Positions 23,122-34,760 of a DNA stretch of 64,000 nt are shown one piece after another (position 1 is the first letter of the stretch; every line of letters starts with the position of its first letter). Where the stretch lies: positions 62,001 to 126,000 of the forward strand of contig QNQO01000684.1 in NCBI GenBank assembly GCA_003290165.1, written 5' to 3'. The notes under the pieces were generated by a model. That model did not search any database, was not told the DNA's origin, and saw only the letters and a program-made list of their open reading frames with translations. Source of the DNA: Berberis thunbergii. Lineage: Eukaryota > Streptophyta > Magnoliopsida > Ranunculales > Berberidaceae. A program made the position numbers and the translations under genes.

Positions 23122-23831
23122 TGCGAGACAAGGACAAAGACTCCTTTACAAACAAGGAATCAAAGTCTTTGAGTGGTTGGTTCCCAATTTGTTGGGAAGA
23201 AGAGTTAGACAAGGATTTCTTTGTGGCTCACAATTTATGTGGGAGTCAAAGTCCTCATCTTTCTTTTTTTAAAGCAGCAGTAGCACAACGTGAAAGGTTG
23301 CAGCAAAAACAACGTGAAAAACATCGTACACAGCGTGAAATGGTGCAACATACATAGTGTGAAATGGGCTGCGAACATGGCGTGAAATATGTTGTGAATT
23401 CAGTGTGAATCGGTGTGTGGCTTGAAACAATAATCAAGTAGAAGGGTTGAAATCGGGTGATTTCGAGTGTTCTTCGTTTGCGAGTTTCATCAAATCTTCG
23501 GGTTCCTTTTGGGTTTTATTTCCATTATAGGGAGGAGTGAAGAGTGGAAGATTGAGAATAAACTCTGGTTACTTGGTGGTATTGTTGGCTTGAGATTGGG
23601 TAATCTCAATGATCATTGCTTGACAATGTTGAAATCTTCAGTAAGTGTTTCCATATCAATACGATAGTTACAGAGTCATCGTCCGTGGAGTAGGCATATT
23701 ATGTATTGCTTGTTGTTTGCTTATTACTTGCATAACATTTTCAATCATCATTCACTTTCACCAACTAGATTTTGACATTGTGTTTAGTTTACTTGTAGCA
23801 ATTGGTTTTGAGTTGATTGTTTCATACCATA
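23122..23831 (+). repeat. 3' LTR of the copia element
   Basis: Matches the 5' LTR from TGCGAGACAAGG through GAGTTGATTG, with several small gaps (710 versus 759 bp). The last 20 bp are diverged and the terminal CA is not preserved; the end is set by the GTGAG target duplication at 23832 and by the UGT sequence that follows. Confidence 0.85.
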
Positions 23832-23836
23832 GTGAG

Positions 23837-24254
23837 CACCACAAGTTTTTATCTTGAAACACAAGTCCATTGGAGGGTTCATGACTCATTGTGGATGGAA
23901 CTCAGTGTTGGAAAGTTTTACAGCTGGAGTGCCCTTAATAGCTTGGTTGTTTACGCAGAGCAGTTCTATAATAAGAAGTTGGTGACGGAGGTGTTAAAGA
24001 TTGGTGTTGGGGTAGGTGCAGAGGAATGGAATGCATTGGGTGAAGCAGGAAATGTTCTTGTGAAGAGAGGGAAAATTAAGAATGCAGTCATCAGATTGAT
24101 GGAAGGCACAGATCAAGGGTTGGTCGAGGTCAGGAAATGAGCAGAAGAGATGGGGAAGAAGGCTAGAATGGCTGCGGAACTAGGTGGATCCTCATACAAT
24201 TGTATGAGTGATTTGATTCAAGAACTTCGTCAATTACGTCACAAGAAAGCCTAG
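23837..24254 (+). pseudogene. UDP-glycosyltransferase pseudogene, 3' part with PSPG box
   Basis: Directly after the copia target duplication the sequence reads [14 protein letters not shown], then [18 protein letters not shown], which is the UDP-sugar-binding PSPG box that was missing from the 5' part. After a frameshift near 23940 it continues [20 protein letters not shown] and EEWNALGE, and ends with EMGKKARMAAELGGSSYN and a stop at 24252-24254. An internal stop (TGA) lies at about 24138. The two halves join at the WAPQ part of the PSPG box, so both belong to one former gene. Confidence 0.93.
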
Positions 24255-24637
24255 TCAGCCATTGTAGTTCATTCCACTGTAATTGTCCTTCCCTTCCATC
24301 ATTTGCATGACACAATAAGGAAAAGGAAATGGAAGCTTGATTTTATGTTATCTTTGTTTATTTTGTTTATGCTCAAGTTTGTTAGCAGTGTGTCTTACGT
24401 CAAATTTCTTTTGATGATGGACTGAATTGAGTTTTGGTATTTTACTTTATATTTGTCATTCTAGGCTGTTTAAACATCATACCCTAAATTCTCAACAGAT
24501 CTGACAACGAAATACTTTTTGGAGTATACACATTCTTTACAATTGCAAAATTTGTGTGGGTTTGATTTTATTGGTCATCCATAAAACATACATAATCATT
24601 GATAAATCCGAGCTCAAAGATTTGAACTTCAAAATAG
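24255..24637. other. 3' flank of the glycosyltransferase pseudogene
   Basis: T-rich sequence, probably the old 3' untranslated region and downstream DNA. No gene or repeat was recognised. Confidence 0.5.
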
Positions 24638-24761
24638 TTTTTTTTGGAAGGCGAGCTAGATTTTCAGGTTCCCATAACGTATCAAACACCAGAACTGGTC
24701 AACACACTAAAAACAGATAAATATGCCGCCGGCTGGGTTCGAACCCATGACCTAGTGGTAC
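24638..24761 (-). repeat. tRNA-derived SINE with A tail
   Basis: On the minus strand: TACCACTAGGTCATGGGTTC, where the later part is the B box GGTTCGAACCC, then a body, then CTAGCTCGCCTTCC and an A run (T run 24638-24645 on the plus strand). The end matches the SINE at 15085-15187. Confidence 0.65.
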
Positions 24762-24767
24762 CTAAAC

Positions 24768-25619
24768 AAGAAACAATGTATCAAATCAGCATTGCATCCA
24801 TGAACACGAAAATGAGATAGCGACAAAAGAAACTTACTGATGTCAAACTGGAAGTATCTGTAAACTCAACAAACTCCAAATCTAAAATACGAGGAATTCA
24901 CTGAAGCCAGAAACAAATATTTTGTCCAAGGCTCAACATCATCCATTACCGGACGCATGCAAGAGGGGTTATTAAGTATGCAAAGGCCCTTAGAATTCAT
25001 CCGAGTGGCGATCAGATGATGAACTATCGTTGAGGTTAGATGAAGACCAACATCGTGTGCTCGGAGGAGGACCAGTTGAGCAGGAGGCATGCAAAAGAGA
25101 AGAAGAAGCGCCAAACATCGTCTCGCACTGAAAATCAGAGCCCAGATTTAAACATGCCCCAATGCAACCCTATGTTCCCGTGAGGGGTGAAGACGAAGCC
25201 CAATCTACGAGCACGGGAATAACTTCTAAATCTCCTAGAATATGATAAGGCCCCTAAGCCTGATTAACTTTGTTTCGTCAACCAGGCTATCATTGAAAAG
25301 CTTAAGGGCCGGTAAAGGACAACAACTGTTGGGAAGTAAGTTCAACATTATCTGCCATTGATAGAAAGTGCCAATCAAGCTCTACAAAAACACAATCACA
25401 CAAAATAACAATGCAGAAAGTAACATGAGAAATCCTTCTCGAAGCGACGCCTATTTATAGAAAACATAAACCGTACTTCTTTTCCTTGAGCAGTTGCGTA
25501 TTAATTAATTCTATGCGCCACTTGAGACAACGCTTCAGGTTCAATCATCACGACGGTACAATTACTTTTCAGAGATTCAGTGGACCGACTAGACGCCCCA
25601 CTAACTTGAGGGGAGTAGC
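24768..25619 (-). pseudogene. Repeat A: antisense Tat-associated ORF remnant upstream of an LTR
   Basis: Nearly the same sequence recurs at 27818-28699 (repeat B). Minus-strand translation gives PPAQLVLLRAHDVGLHL, close to FLRVPPTQLVPSGFN... in B and FLGIPPTQLRPNEYRIILM at 49133-49372. This wording resembles the 'putative gypsy-type transposon' domain (Pfam PF04195, from memory), which Tat-like elements can carry antisense next to the 3' LTR. It ends at a purine-rich tract (TTGAGGGGAGTAGC) that touches the LTR at 25620. Broken in several places. Confidence 0.6.
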
Positions 25620-26253
25620 TGATGATACACTGAAATGGCATCTCTTCTTCACCGTACACGTGTCATGATGATCTCGAGAAATAGTAGGCCGAAGTGTTAG
25701 CCCGACACTGAACCGACCCAAGTGATTCCCGCACAATGCAGTCCGCCCAACGGACCCGAAATCATTGCAGCCTGCTAAGCCCACGCGTCTCACAACTATC
25801 CTCAATACCTGTAAGCTTGCTAAGCAAGTATCTGGAGGATCAGATTCGGACAGGCAAGACAACCGCACTTTGCTTCCAACTAGGAAACAAATATCATAGT
25901 ATATGTCACACTTGGAGACTTCAATCTATGGACTACTCTCTCAGATTGGAAACTACATCCCCTATCTAGGCGCACAAGGCTAACAAGGAAATTCCCCTTC
26001 CCAGCACAACTCCTAATTAGAAAAGAATATCCACGAAGATCTTCTTCCCTAAACAACACCATCGATTGCCTGGTCGAACCAAGACTCCAGCATTATAAAT
26101 AAGACATGAGGTTGGTAAGCTAAGGTACGCTACAAATTCCATGTTTACAACATTACGCCTTCCTCAGATCCATGTCTTACTTTAGCATTGAAGTGTCATT
26201 GGCCACCACAACGGTGGTCTGTGGCTCACGTGAATTCCTTGTGCAGGTTAACA
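25620..26253 (+). repeat. LTR A, Tat-like
   Basis: Starts TGATGATACACTG right after a purine tract and ends GTGCAGGTTAACA. A TATAAATAAGAC box at about 26094 would be the promoter, followed by TTTAGCATTGAAGTGTCATT, the block shared with LTR D and with the minus-strand Tat LTR at 13690-14335. Length 634 bp. Confidence 0.7.
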
Positions 26254-27180
26254 GGTTTGAAGGTCAAGGTCAAAGAAAGGAACAAAAATTGACTGCATCA
26301 CAAGTGCTCAACAACACAGGTGTTCAACAATACCAACATTATAATATCAATCTCATAAACTGGTCAATGTAGCGAAAGGGAAAAAACTTCTCTAGCTAAA
26401 CTCCACATAAATTTTCAAATACATGCTAGTGATGCGTAATAATGCAGTCCCTTTCATGTGCTATCAACTACTCAAACAGTAAATCATAGTCTATGTTACA
26501 ACTTCAACACTCATGTGACTACACGAACAATCATTCTCTAACACAATAGACTTCCACACATCATGGCATTACCACATAAATTTCCAAATATCATTCGGTA
26601 AACTAATAGTCACATACTCATAAATATCGTTATATCAAGTTAAAAGAGGAGGTCACCCACCCCAAAAGTTACATTCATACCAACACATCCTATATGATGA
26701 AGTAAGAAAACATGATACAAGAGAACCGCAAAGGGGTTCAGCTTATTAAATCCATCAAATTACAACAATCAAACACCAATAAAGACACTTAGCTCAGCTA
26801 AAAAAAACAACCCTTAACCTGATTCCTACAAGTAACTAAAACAACCCTTCGAATTAGTTGAAACTAACCCCTAAACACAGGAAACAACCACAAAAATAGT
26901 CTACTGAATGAACACCAAAAATTTCCTTTTAAAACACAACCAAACCACACTCTGTAGACTCAGCCAAGACCTATCTTAAAACTAACCAGAACATGCCTTA
27001 AAAGTCAATCAACATTAGTCCTAAATCCAGCGGAATGATGTCATCGAATCATCCCTGAAACAACCTAGTTTTGGGTGCCAAAAGCCATCTAACAAAACCT
27101 TGAAATTTACATATTTAGGTGTAGAAATACAATTCAATACAGACCCCCAAGTTTGCAGCAACACTAAAATTTTGCAATTG
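26254..27180. repeat. Repeat X, copy A (noncoding)
   Basis: Closely matches 50386-50420 plus 51190-52045 of copy D, so about 780 bp of D are missing here near 26300. It includes ACAATAGACTTCC and CCCCAAAAGTTACATTCATA blocks shared with D. No coding potential seen. Confidence 0.75.
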
Positions 27181-27189
27181 GTCAATCAA

Positions 27190-28699
27190 GGAATCCACCC
27201 TGTGGAGAGCATCTAAATACGACACCTGTAGGTCTGCGAAAGCCTTTCCCAAAGCAAGAACTTTTTGTGAGCATTGGGATGCAGCTCAGTGGGATCATGT
27301 GACTCAATAGTGCAATCCTCCGCCGAGGACCCATGACTCACAACGTCTACACCTGGTCCAATGCGTTCTCCTCCCATGTCAACAGGGGAGACAACAATAT
27401 AAAGCAAGAGCCAACGATCCCCCGAAATGGCTTCCTGGGAAGGGGAAGGGGAAGGTAATCTGCACTTTGCAAAAGCCGCTGCGTTTCTAGCTAAGACAAA
27501 AGCTCGAAAGAAGAAATCGCATCGATAGAAAGCTGCCTCCATTTTAGAACAACAACAGGATGTACGCTCACCTCTAATTCGGCTAACCTAGTCGGACTAG
27601 GCATGGCCAAACTTCTTGTCCTCGAACGATGGCCGACAGCCTTTTCAGGGTGAAACTGGCACAGCAAGAACATCATGGGAGCACCGTAGCAGTCTGCTTC
27701 GTATGACATTACCCAACATTATGACCTCCTAAACAGACATCAACAGGAGTTTGATAATCTCCCTTTCTATCCATTTTCTTCCTCAGTGAGAATCAGAGCC
27801 GCCAACTTCCCTAAAAAAAGAAACAATGTATCAAATCAGCATTGCATCTGGGAACGAGAAATTGAGATAGTGACAAATAAACTTACTGAGGTCAAACATG
27901 AAGTATTTGTGGACTCGATGTCCTCCAAACTTGAAATACGAGGAATTCACTGAAGCCAGAAACCAATACATCGTTCAGGGCTTAGCATCATCCATTACCG
28001 GATGCAAACAAGAGGAGTTATTCAGTATGCAAAGGCCCCTAGAATCCAATCGAGTGGAGGTCAGAAGATGAATTATCATCGGGGTTAGACGAAGACCAAC
28101 ATCATGTGCTCGAAGGAGGAATGCAATCAAAATATTGAACCCACTCGGGACCAATTGAGTGGGAGGCACACGAAGAAATAAGAAGAAGCGCCAAACATCG
28201 CCTTGCACTGAAAATTGAAGCCTTGATTCAAACATGCCCCGATTCAACCCTATGTACCCCCGAGAGGTGAAGACGAAACCCTATCCATAAGTGCGAGAAT
28301 AACTTCAAAATCCCCTAGAATATGATACAGGCTCCTAAGCCAGATTAACCTAGTTTCATCAACCAGGCTGTCATTGAAAAGCTTGAGGCATGTAAGGGAC
28401 AATAGTTGCTTGGGAGTAAGTTCAACATTATCTACCATTGATAGAAAGTGAAAATCGAGCTCTGCAGAAACACAATCACACAAAATAACAATGTAGAAAA
28501 TAACAGGAGAGATCCTTATCAAAGCGATGCCTATTTATAGAGAATATAAACAATACTTCTTCTCCTTGAGCAGTCGCGTATTAATTAATTCTATGCGCCG
28601 CTCGAGACAACGCTTTGGGTTCAATCATAATGACGGTACAATTACTTTTCAGAGATTCAATGGACCGACTAGACTACCCACTAACTCGAGGGGAGTAGC
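27190..28699 (-). pseudogene. Repeat B: second antisense Tat-associated ORF remnant
   Basis: 27818-28699 duplicates repeat A. The minus frame at 27975-28247 reads FLRVPPTQLVPSGFNILIAF, the best preserved PF04195-like block outside copy D. The upstream part 27190-27810 is unique here and probably holds the rest of the old ORF: Arg-rich minus frames with no clear motif. It ends at the purine tract CTCGAGGGGAGTAGC before an LTR start. Confidence 0.6.
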
Positions 28700-28723
28700 T
28701 GATGATGTGCTGAAACAGTATCT
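28700..28723 (+). repeat. LTR B, first 24 bp only
   Basis: Begins TGATGATGTGCTGAAACAG like LTRs A and C, then stops where a CACTA element starts. The missing rest is not found directly after the CACTA element, where a separate copy (C) starts upstream of its own LTR. Confidence 0.75.
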
Positions 28724-28739
28724 CCCTACAAGAAATCTA

Positions 28740-29870
28740 TCAATTACCAACAAAAAATTTTCTATGAAATTTAATTTCCTTGTTAATATGGTATCATTGG
28801 CAACGAAAAAAAATTTCCTTGAAACAACCATAAACTTGTTACTTTTTTTCAACAAAATATATTTCATGGGAAACTTTCCTTGTTAAATAGGTGGCGGGAA
28901 GCATTCCCTCCAAATCTAATTTCCCGCCGAATTGATTTACCAACAAAAAAAATTTTATAGCCACAAAATACTAGTTCCTCGGTAATTATGACATCATCTA
29001 AAATGAAATAATTTGTTGCTAAAGAAGAATAATTTTAACAACAAATTACATTCCTTGCTAATGAATATTAACCCTTATTTAGTAAGAAAATATGTTTTCC
29101 TAGATAATAATCACATTATTTGTTTCGTTTCGTTGATAATGATTGAGAATTATTTCAATTAATTTTTTCCTTGTTAAAACTCGTTTACTAACTTATAGCA
29201 ACAAAGTAATATTTCGTTGAAAATTGTTATACTGCTGGCATTGTTTTTTATTTTGTTGTAACAATATCTTTTTTTAATGAAATATCTGTAGCAAGGAAAT
29301 TAAATTTCATTGATAATTATAACCTTGTTAATAATAAATTATTTTCGTTGGTAAAAAGTAATAATTACTATCATGAAAATTTATTTATTGTTAAAATTCA
29401 CTAACTATTTTACAGCGACAAATCATTATTTTGTTGGAAATTGGTATACTAATAGCAACGAATAATCAATCATTATTACATAACCCTTTCAGATAGTCGT
29501 TTACTAATTTTTCCTTGTTAAATTAATTACATCTTTACAAAAACAACAAAAAAAATACAATTTTGTTTTTAATTGCAACCTTATTGGTAACAACTTTTTC
29601 TTGTTAAAAACTAATAATCATTTCCATGAAAATTTATTTCTCACTAAACTTCATTATCTCATTATTGTTTCTTTGGAAATTGTTGTACTATGGTCAACAA
29701 ATTTATTTATTGGCAAATTTTTTTTTTGTTTCATTGCAAAAATATTGTACAAGGATAATTCAAGAAATCTAGAGACAAATGTTTTGTTGGTACAAGTTTT
29801 TCTCAACTAAAAATGTACTATTTTTAAATGAAGTAAATTTCGTTGATAAAAGCCTTGACTGTAGTATTGT
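28740..29870. repeat. Left subterminal repeats of the CACTA element
   Basis: More than a dozen degenerate copies of a 15-25 bp motif built from ACCAACAAA, CCTTGTTAA and CGTTGGTAA blocks, in both orientations. Typical spacing is 40-80 bp. Confidence 0.8.
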
Positions 29871-30824
29871 TTATTGAGGGCATTAAGTTCAAATAAATTA
29901 AATTATTTTATAAAGAAAAAAAATACATTATTAATTAGCTATGGTTCAGAGTCATTTGCATTAAATGCAAGGCAAAAAGTCTTTTGTGAAAAAACTCAAT
30001 TGGATTTTTAAAACAAGCTTGAGTGATGATAGTTGTCAACACTGCTACACCCATGCTTTCAAATAGAAAAAAATTATGATACTTTTTACATAACCCTTTT
30101 TATTGAGGATTAGTACAATTAGTTTGATAACAGGTTTATTACAATTAGAGAGGAATGAGATAACACTTCTCTGAATAATAGTTTGATTGAAATAATTCCT
30201 TGAACAATACATGAAAGTGTCGATACTACTACCTTCTTAACTCTCACAGATCCCGAAATATTTAGGGAGATGGTGGATACATGGTTTCAAGTTCGAATCA
30301 TGTATCCAATGGAACGGGTGATTCCCTCTTCAGAAGGTAATAATGTGGCGTGTTGGCTGTTGAACACATACCCTTGGTCAATCTATCATGGCCGACGGAA
30401 CAACTCACCAGTAGGCATGTCTGAGTGTGGCCGACTAGGAGTCAAGCTCGAGGGAGTGGTCAAGGTATCGATCAAAATATTTAATAAACTCTTTCAATAC
30501 TGATCAGTATCGATCAAAATATTTCCAAAATTTACACCACCATTTATTTGAGACCTAACACCATAAGCAATGGAATGAATTAATTAGAAACTAATTAAAA
30601 TACATAATAGTTGTATTTTTTTTTAACTACTATGCAGTTAAAAAACCCTAAAATAAGTTTTTTAATTTAATTTAAATAATAATATGGTAAGAAAATATGT
30701 TATTAAAAGTGCCAAAATCTAAAATGATATCATGCCATTAGTAAATAATAGACATAATTTTATTGATAAATAATAAATAAAACTATATAAATATATAAAC
30801 AAAATATTTTCTCAAAATTTATTG
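29871..30824. other. CACTA interior, no gene recognised
   Basis: AT-rich. The stretch 30240-30460 is less AT-rich but has no convincing frame. The block GTATCGATCAAAATATTT occurs twice (about 30466 and 30508). Confidence 0.5.
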
Positions 30825-31110
30825 GGGAAAATAAACTTCCATCATTCCCAATTTTCTCAAACACTTTCTCAAAATTGAGAAGTCTCCCAATTTTCTCAAA
30901 CACTTTCTCAAATTTTCTCAAAGACGTTCTCTCACTCATTCCCAATTTTCTCGAAGACTTTCTCAAAATTGAGAAGTCTCCCAAATCGTGAAGACTCCCA
31001 AATCATGAAGATTCCCAACATCAAAATATTTCTCAAATTTGTGAAGACTCCCAAATCCTGAAGACTCCCCAAATTGTGAAAATTGGAAAATCGTGAATGC
31101 CTCTTGCAGA
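30825..31110. repeat. Cluster of short TCTCAAAATTGAGAAG / GAAGACTCCCAAAT repeats
   Basis: TTTCTCAAAATTGAGAAGTC occurs at about 30866 and 30959, with TTTTCTCAAACACTTTCTCA variants between and after. The GAAGACTCCCAAAT unit occurs several times at 30990-31070. TCTCAAAATTGAGA is a perfect palindrome. It may be a secondary binding array of the element. Confidence 0.65.
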
Positions 31111-33372
31111 TCCTCTCATTCCCGCTTGATTTTCCCTCCTTTTTCTCATGAATCAACCCTTGATACACTTCCTAAAATATGGGGTATCTCAGTAGATATA
31201 ACCCTAACCGTCTACATCTTTCCTTCCTTGCCTTTTGCTTAATTGGAGGAAGAACTTGGAGAAGAAGACGTTTTGCTGCTGCACTTGTTGGAGAACGATA
31301 CAACTAGGTATCTATTATTTCTTCTTAATCACATTGATGACTCTTTCAGAACTCTTGATAATGTTGTTGTAGAACTATTACTGTTTGTTTGTTTTTGTTT
31401 TTTTTTTGCTTAACGACACCAAGTTGAATTGTTGGTGCTCTTGATCATTTTATGGTGTTGTTCATGTTCTTCGTACTGGAATTTGATTAATTGGATTGGT
31501 AGTAAATGGTTTTGTGAGATTGTGTTCCATTTATTAATGTAGCTTAGCTATTTGAAGAAATGTCTAGCTGGGATTTGTTGTCTGCGCCTGTAGCTTTTTT
31601 TTTAGTGCCATAGGTTTGCTAATACTGAAGGTATTTACTGGTTCGATCCAGATAATAACAATCCAGTACTGGAAGGTACCTGGATTAAGTGACTGATGAT
31701 GGATTTTATTTTAGACAATTTACAATTGTTTTGTATGTTTGTAGTTCTTGGTTTAAAATAAATTCTGAAGACATATTTGTCGATGTTTTGATGTATACCG
31801 TTTCCCGTTAATAATATTGTTTGTTTTCAAAAAAAAAAAAGTAGTATTAAAGAGGAAATCATGCCAGATGGAATATCATTGCTTTTATTTGGCAAGGAGT
31901 GATTCTTGGAGTGCTTCTATGGTTTTTTAATCACATTAGCCTGGATTTGGCAAGATAATGGGAGTTTTCATGAAGAGAAGATAATATTAAAAAAAAAAAG
32001 ATTATAATTATTGTGGCTGATGCTATTAAACTAAATTAAGAAAGTGAGCAAACATAAAAATAGATATCCATATAAAGTTTGTAACCTTGCTGGTTTTTAT
32101 CGTACACCATTTGGAGAAAGGATATGATCCTCTTATTCTTTTTATTTTTTATTTTTTATTTTTTTTCTTGCACTACTTATTTTCACTATGTTGACATACA
32201 CATAATGAGTATTTTTTTCAACTGACAGAATTGACATTAAAAAAAATACCTTGGCCACATTCAGTTTGTTGGAGGACAAGCTCAAACAAATGAATGGATA
32301 CTTCATTGTGCAATGAATTAATCAACTTATATTGAAACATGCTTTTACGGCCTGGGAAAACATTAATGATCCTTGTACGATAGTATGTGCCCTTAGGACG
32401 CTGTCAACTTTAGATGTGTTGCACTCCCAAGCTGAAGTAGAAATAAACCACAGTTGCTATGATATAATTGCTGCGATATACAGATCGTGTAGTGTAAGCT
32501 ATTAGATTGAGTTTTGTTTATCAACTATAAAATGGTATGATGATGTGTTTTGGATTATTGAATAATAGTTATCTGATAAGGCGTCTCTATCGTATATCAA
32601 ATGTTGGACCTATAGACAATGGGGATCAACTTTAATCTCAATAGTTGATATACTTCTTGTGATGCAGAAGTTGTGGGGATTCTCTTGGTCCTCCTTTTCA
32701 TCCTTGCAGCTTGTCTATCCTGTCTAACAACATCTATCCTATCTAACAACCTGATATCTATCTTACATATGACTTTGTTGAAAACTATGTAAACATTCTA
32801 CTTTCAATCGTCAAGTTGTTTAAGACAAATTCAGGCAATTTTCGACTATCCACATGTGTGTTGATCACACATTGTCTTTCAATAGAATAAACTTTTCCCC
32901 ATATTATCATATTTATGCAAAGAAAACTCTCCCCTTCTCCCCCCATTATCCTATTTATGCATGTGACAGAAGTTGCACGTGAAAATAGACAAGAAGTGAA
33001 AATTAGAATCCAAACATTCATAAAAATGCAAAAGCAAAAGGAATATATTTCCTGTCTTATGGTAGTTGGGATGCCTTTGGATGAAGCTTTTGTTTTCAAA
33101 TCACATGAGTTCAAAAGCAAAGGGTTGGAGATTGGGGGTGGATCTTGGGTGGTCAAGAAGAATACATTGATGATCTGACCCTGCCAAATCAAAGAGATTC
33201 TTGGAACAGTCCAAAATGATCAGTCCAATCTGTAGGAGACAAACCTATCCAGCGTGCAAATGGTGTGTGTGTGGTGTCGGGTGTTTCTATCGTTTACCAG
33301 GCAAATCTACCCCTTTTAGAACAAAATCCACCAAAGCAAAGTCATTGATAAAGGAGTTGAAGTTTCTGATGT
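31111..33372. other. CACTA interior, possible 5' exon and introns, no protein recognised
   Basis: 31195-31308 looks like a transcribed leader (ATAACCCTAACC, then a purine-rich stretch ending CAACTAG before GTATCTATT, a plausible splice donor). The frame at 32915-33178 (87 codons) is open but matches nothing I know. Confidence 0.4.
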
Positions 33373-33386
33373 GAGCAGACCTACTA
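33373..33386. repeat. Target-site duplication of the ESF1 retrocopy, left
   Basis: GAGCAGACCTACTA, identical to 34493-34506. It directly precedes the T run that represents the poly(A) tail. Confidence 0.9.
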
Positions 33387-34492
33387 TTTTTTTTTTTTTT
33401 TTTTTGAAACCAAAACATAACAGAAATAAAGGTTCAAAATCAATTATGTGGTTTGAATTAGGTCTCTAACATTACAAACTCTATCCTACAATTCAAGTCA
33501 TGCTACAAGCTACAATTTCGGTGCAAAAAACTGATGAATCCGCGCTAAACAATGCAGGCCAATTTGTCCTTCATCAATTTTAAAACATATTCTCTTCTGT
33601 AACTATCCCAATACATCAGTGACCAAGTAGTTTTGCACTATTTTCTGCCAGAAACATGGATTCAATGATAAACAAGCCTAAATTTAGTTTTCCACCTAGG
33701 ACGATAATCTTATACATTTTCACTGGATGGTTCTTGGATAAGTGGAGTGGATGGTTCTTCAGCCTTTCTTTTATTTGAGCGAACCAAGGATGAGAGTTCG
33801 AGCTTTTGTTTCTTTTTGGAAAGATCATTAAGCTTCAAGGATGTATTTTTCTCAGATGAAATTTGTACTTGCTGAGCCTTTTTCTTAATTGACCGAACCA
33901 ATGATGAGAGTTCATACTTCTCTTTCTTTGAAGATCCGTTGTCTGGCTGCAATTGGTCATCTCTCTTTGGTATGGTGTCCTCTATTGACAATGGAGCTTG
34001 CCCAGCCATATTTATCGGTTCACTATGGGTGGTTTCTTCCCAGACACCATTACGTTATTTTCGCCGAGCAAAAGCTACACTCCTCTTATATTGTGGATCG
34101 GTGGGGTCCAATGCATAGAGAGATGACTTGTTCATAGCTGCAAATCGCGGGTCATCTTCATAATCAACAACAGGTAGTTTGTCCTCAATTGGTTCATGGG
34201 TCCCCTTTTTAGTTTTACTCTTTTTAGGTTTCAAGTTATATCCTTTCAGCAGCTTGGTCATCAGCAAACAGTAACTCAAGTTCTGTTCTACTCGCTTCTT
34301 GTTCTTTGTCAGCTTCTTGTTCCTGTTTGTTTCTATGATCACTCTTCCCAGCTTTACTGCTTTTGACAGAAGGTTCTTCCATAAAGAAGTCATCAGGCTG
34401 TTCAGGTGCTTTATTATCACTATTGCCACTCTCATCCTCAGACAAGTCCTTACCCTTGTTCTTCTTCATCTTCCTCTTCTTTTGCCTCTTTC
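33387..34492 (-). pseudogene. ESF1: Processed (retroposed) pseudogene of ESF1, 5'-truncated
   Basis: ESF1 is a nucleolar pre-rRNA processing factor. On the minus strand the C-terminal part reads KKNKGKDLSEDE, TELELLFADDQAAE, then KGYNLKPKKSKTKKG, KLPVVDYEDDPRFAAM and ALDPTDPQYKRSVAFAR, then two copies of a YELSSLVRS-like block. The DPRF...LDPTDPQ stretch is the conserved end (NUC153-type domain). One frameshift lies near 34250 and one stop near 34055. There is no intron. A 19-base T run at 33387-33405 is the poly(A) tail after about 300 bp of 3' untranslated sequence, and a perfect 14-bp duplication flanks the insert. These mark LINE-mediated retroposition of a truncated mRNA. Confidence 0.85.
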
Positions 34493-34520
34493 GAGCAGAC
34501 CTACTAGAGCAGACCTACTA
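34493..34520. repeat. Target-site duplication of the ESF1 retrocopy, right, present twice in tandem
   Basis: GAGCAGACCTACTA at 34493-34506 and again at 34507-34520. The second tandem copy was either already at the target or arose by slippage. Confidence 0.85.
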
Positions 34521-34529
34521 CGGCAATTC

Positions 34530-34760
34530 TTGTCATCTAAGTCTTTTATGGGATTAAAAAAATCTCCTCCAAAGACTCGGGGAACATTCCAATAACCTGA
34601 AGTTCTTCCCAGAAATAAAGTCTACCAGTGGAATCAACAGCAGGACCCTAAATATTTGAAAGCATCCAATCAAAGTCATCCCAAATGTTATGAAACTTAA
34701 TAGAAAGGGAGAAGGCACCCGAAACCACAAATACTAAAACTTCATCTTTAGAGCATCTCC
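34530..34760 (-). mobile_element. LINE endonuclease fragment (tentative)
   Basis: The minus strand reads GAFSLSIKFHNIWDDFDWML, then SNI-stop-GPAVDSTGRLYFWEEL. This resembles the part of plant L1-type endonucleases around the VYGP motif followed by a W-EL block. Two more stops follow. It is short and isolated, and could be another captured gene piece. Confidence 0.45.

Larger units (their letters stand above)
17321..23831 (+). mobile_element. Ty1/copia LTR retrotransposon inserted in the UGT gene
   Basis: Two LTRs (17321-18079 and 23122-23831) flank gag, protease, integrase, RT and RNase H in copia order on the plus strand. The primer-binding site TGGTATCAGAGC (initiator tRNA-Met) follows the left LTR. 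The flanks are GTGGG (17316-17320) and GTGAG (23832-23836), a 5-bp target duplication with one change, lying within one gene. A hAT-type element sits inside the integrase. The wording of gag-pre-integrase and RT suggests a Tork-like lineage, which is an inference. The reading frames are heavily broken. Confidence 0.93.

Noticed and set aside
32915..33178. 87-codon plus frame in the CACTA interior as a new gene
   Set aside because: No recognisable domain, no supporting splice or promoter context, and an overlapping minus frame is equally open.
33387..33405. T run as a terminator or simple microsatellite
   Set aside because: It directly abuts the 14-bp target duplication and the ESF1 3' end, which fits a poly(A) tail.
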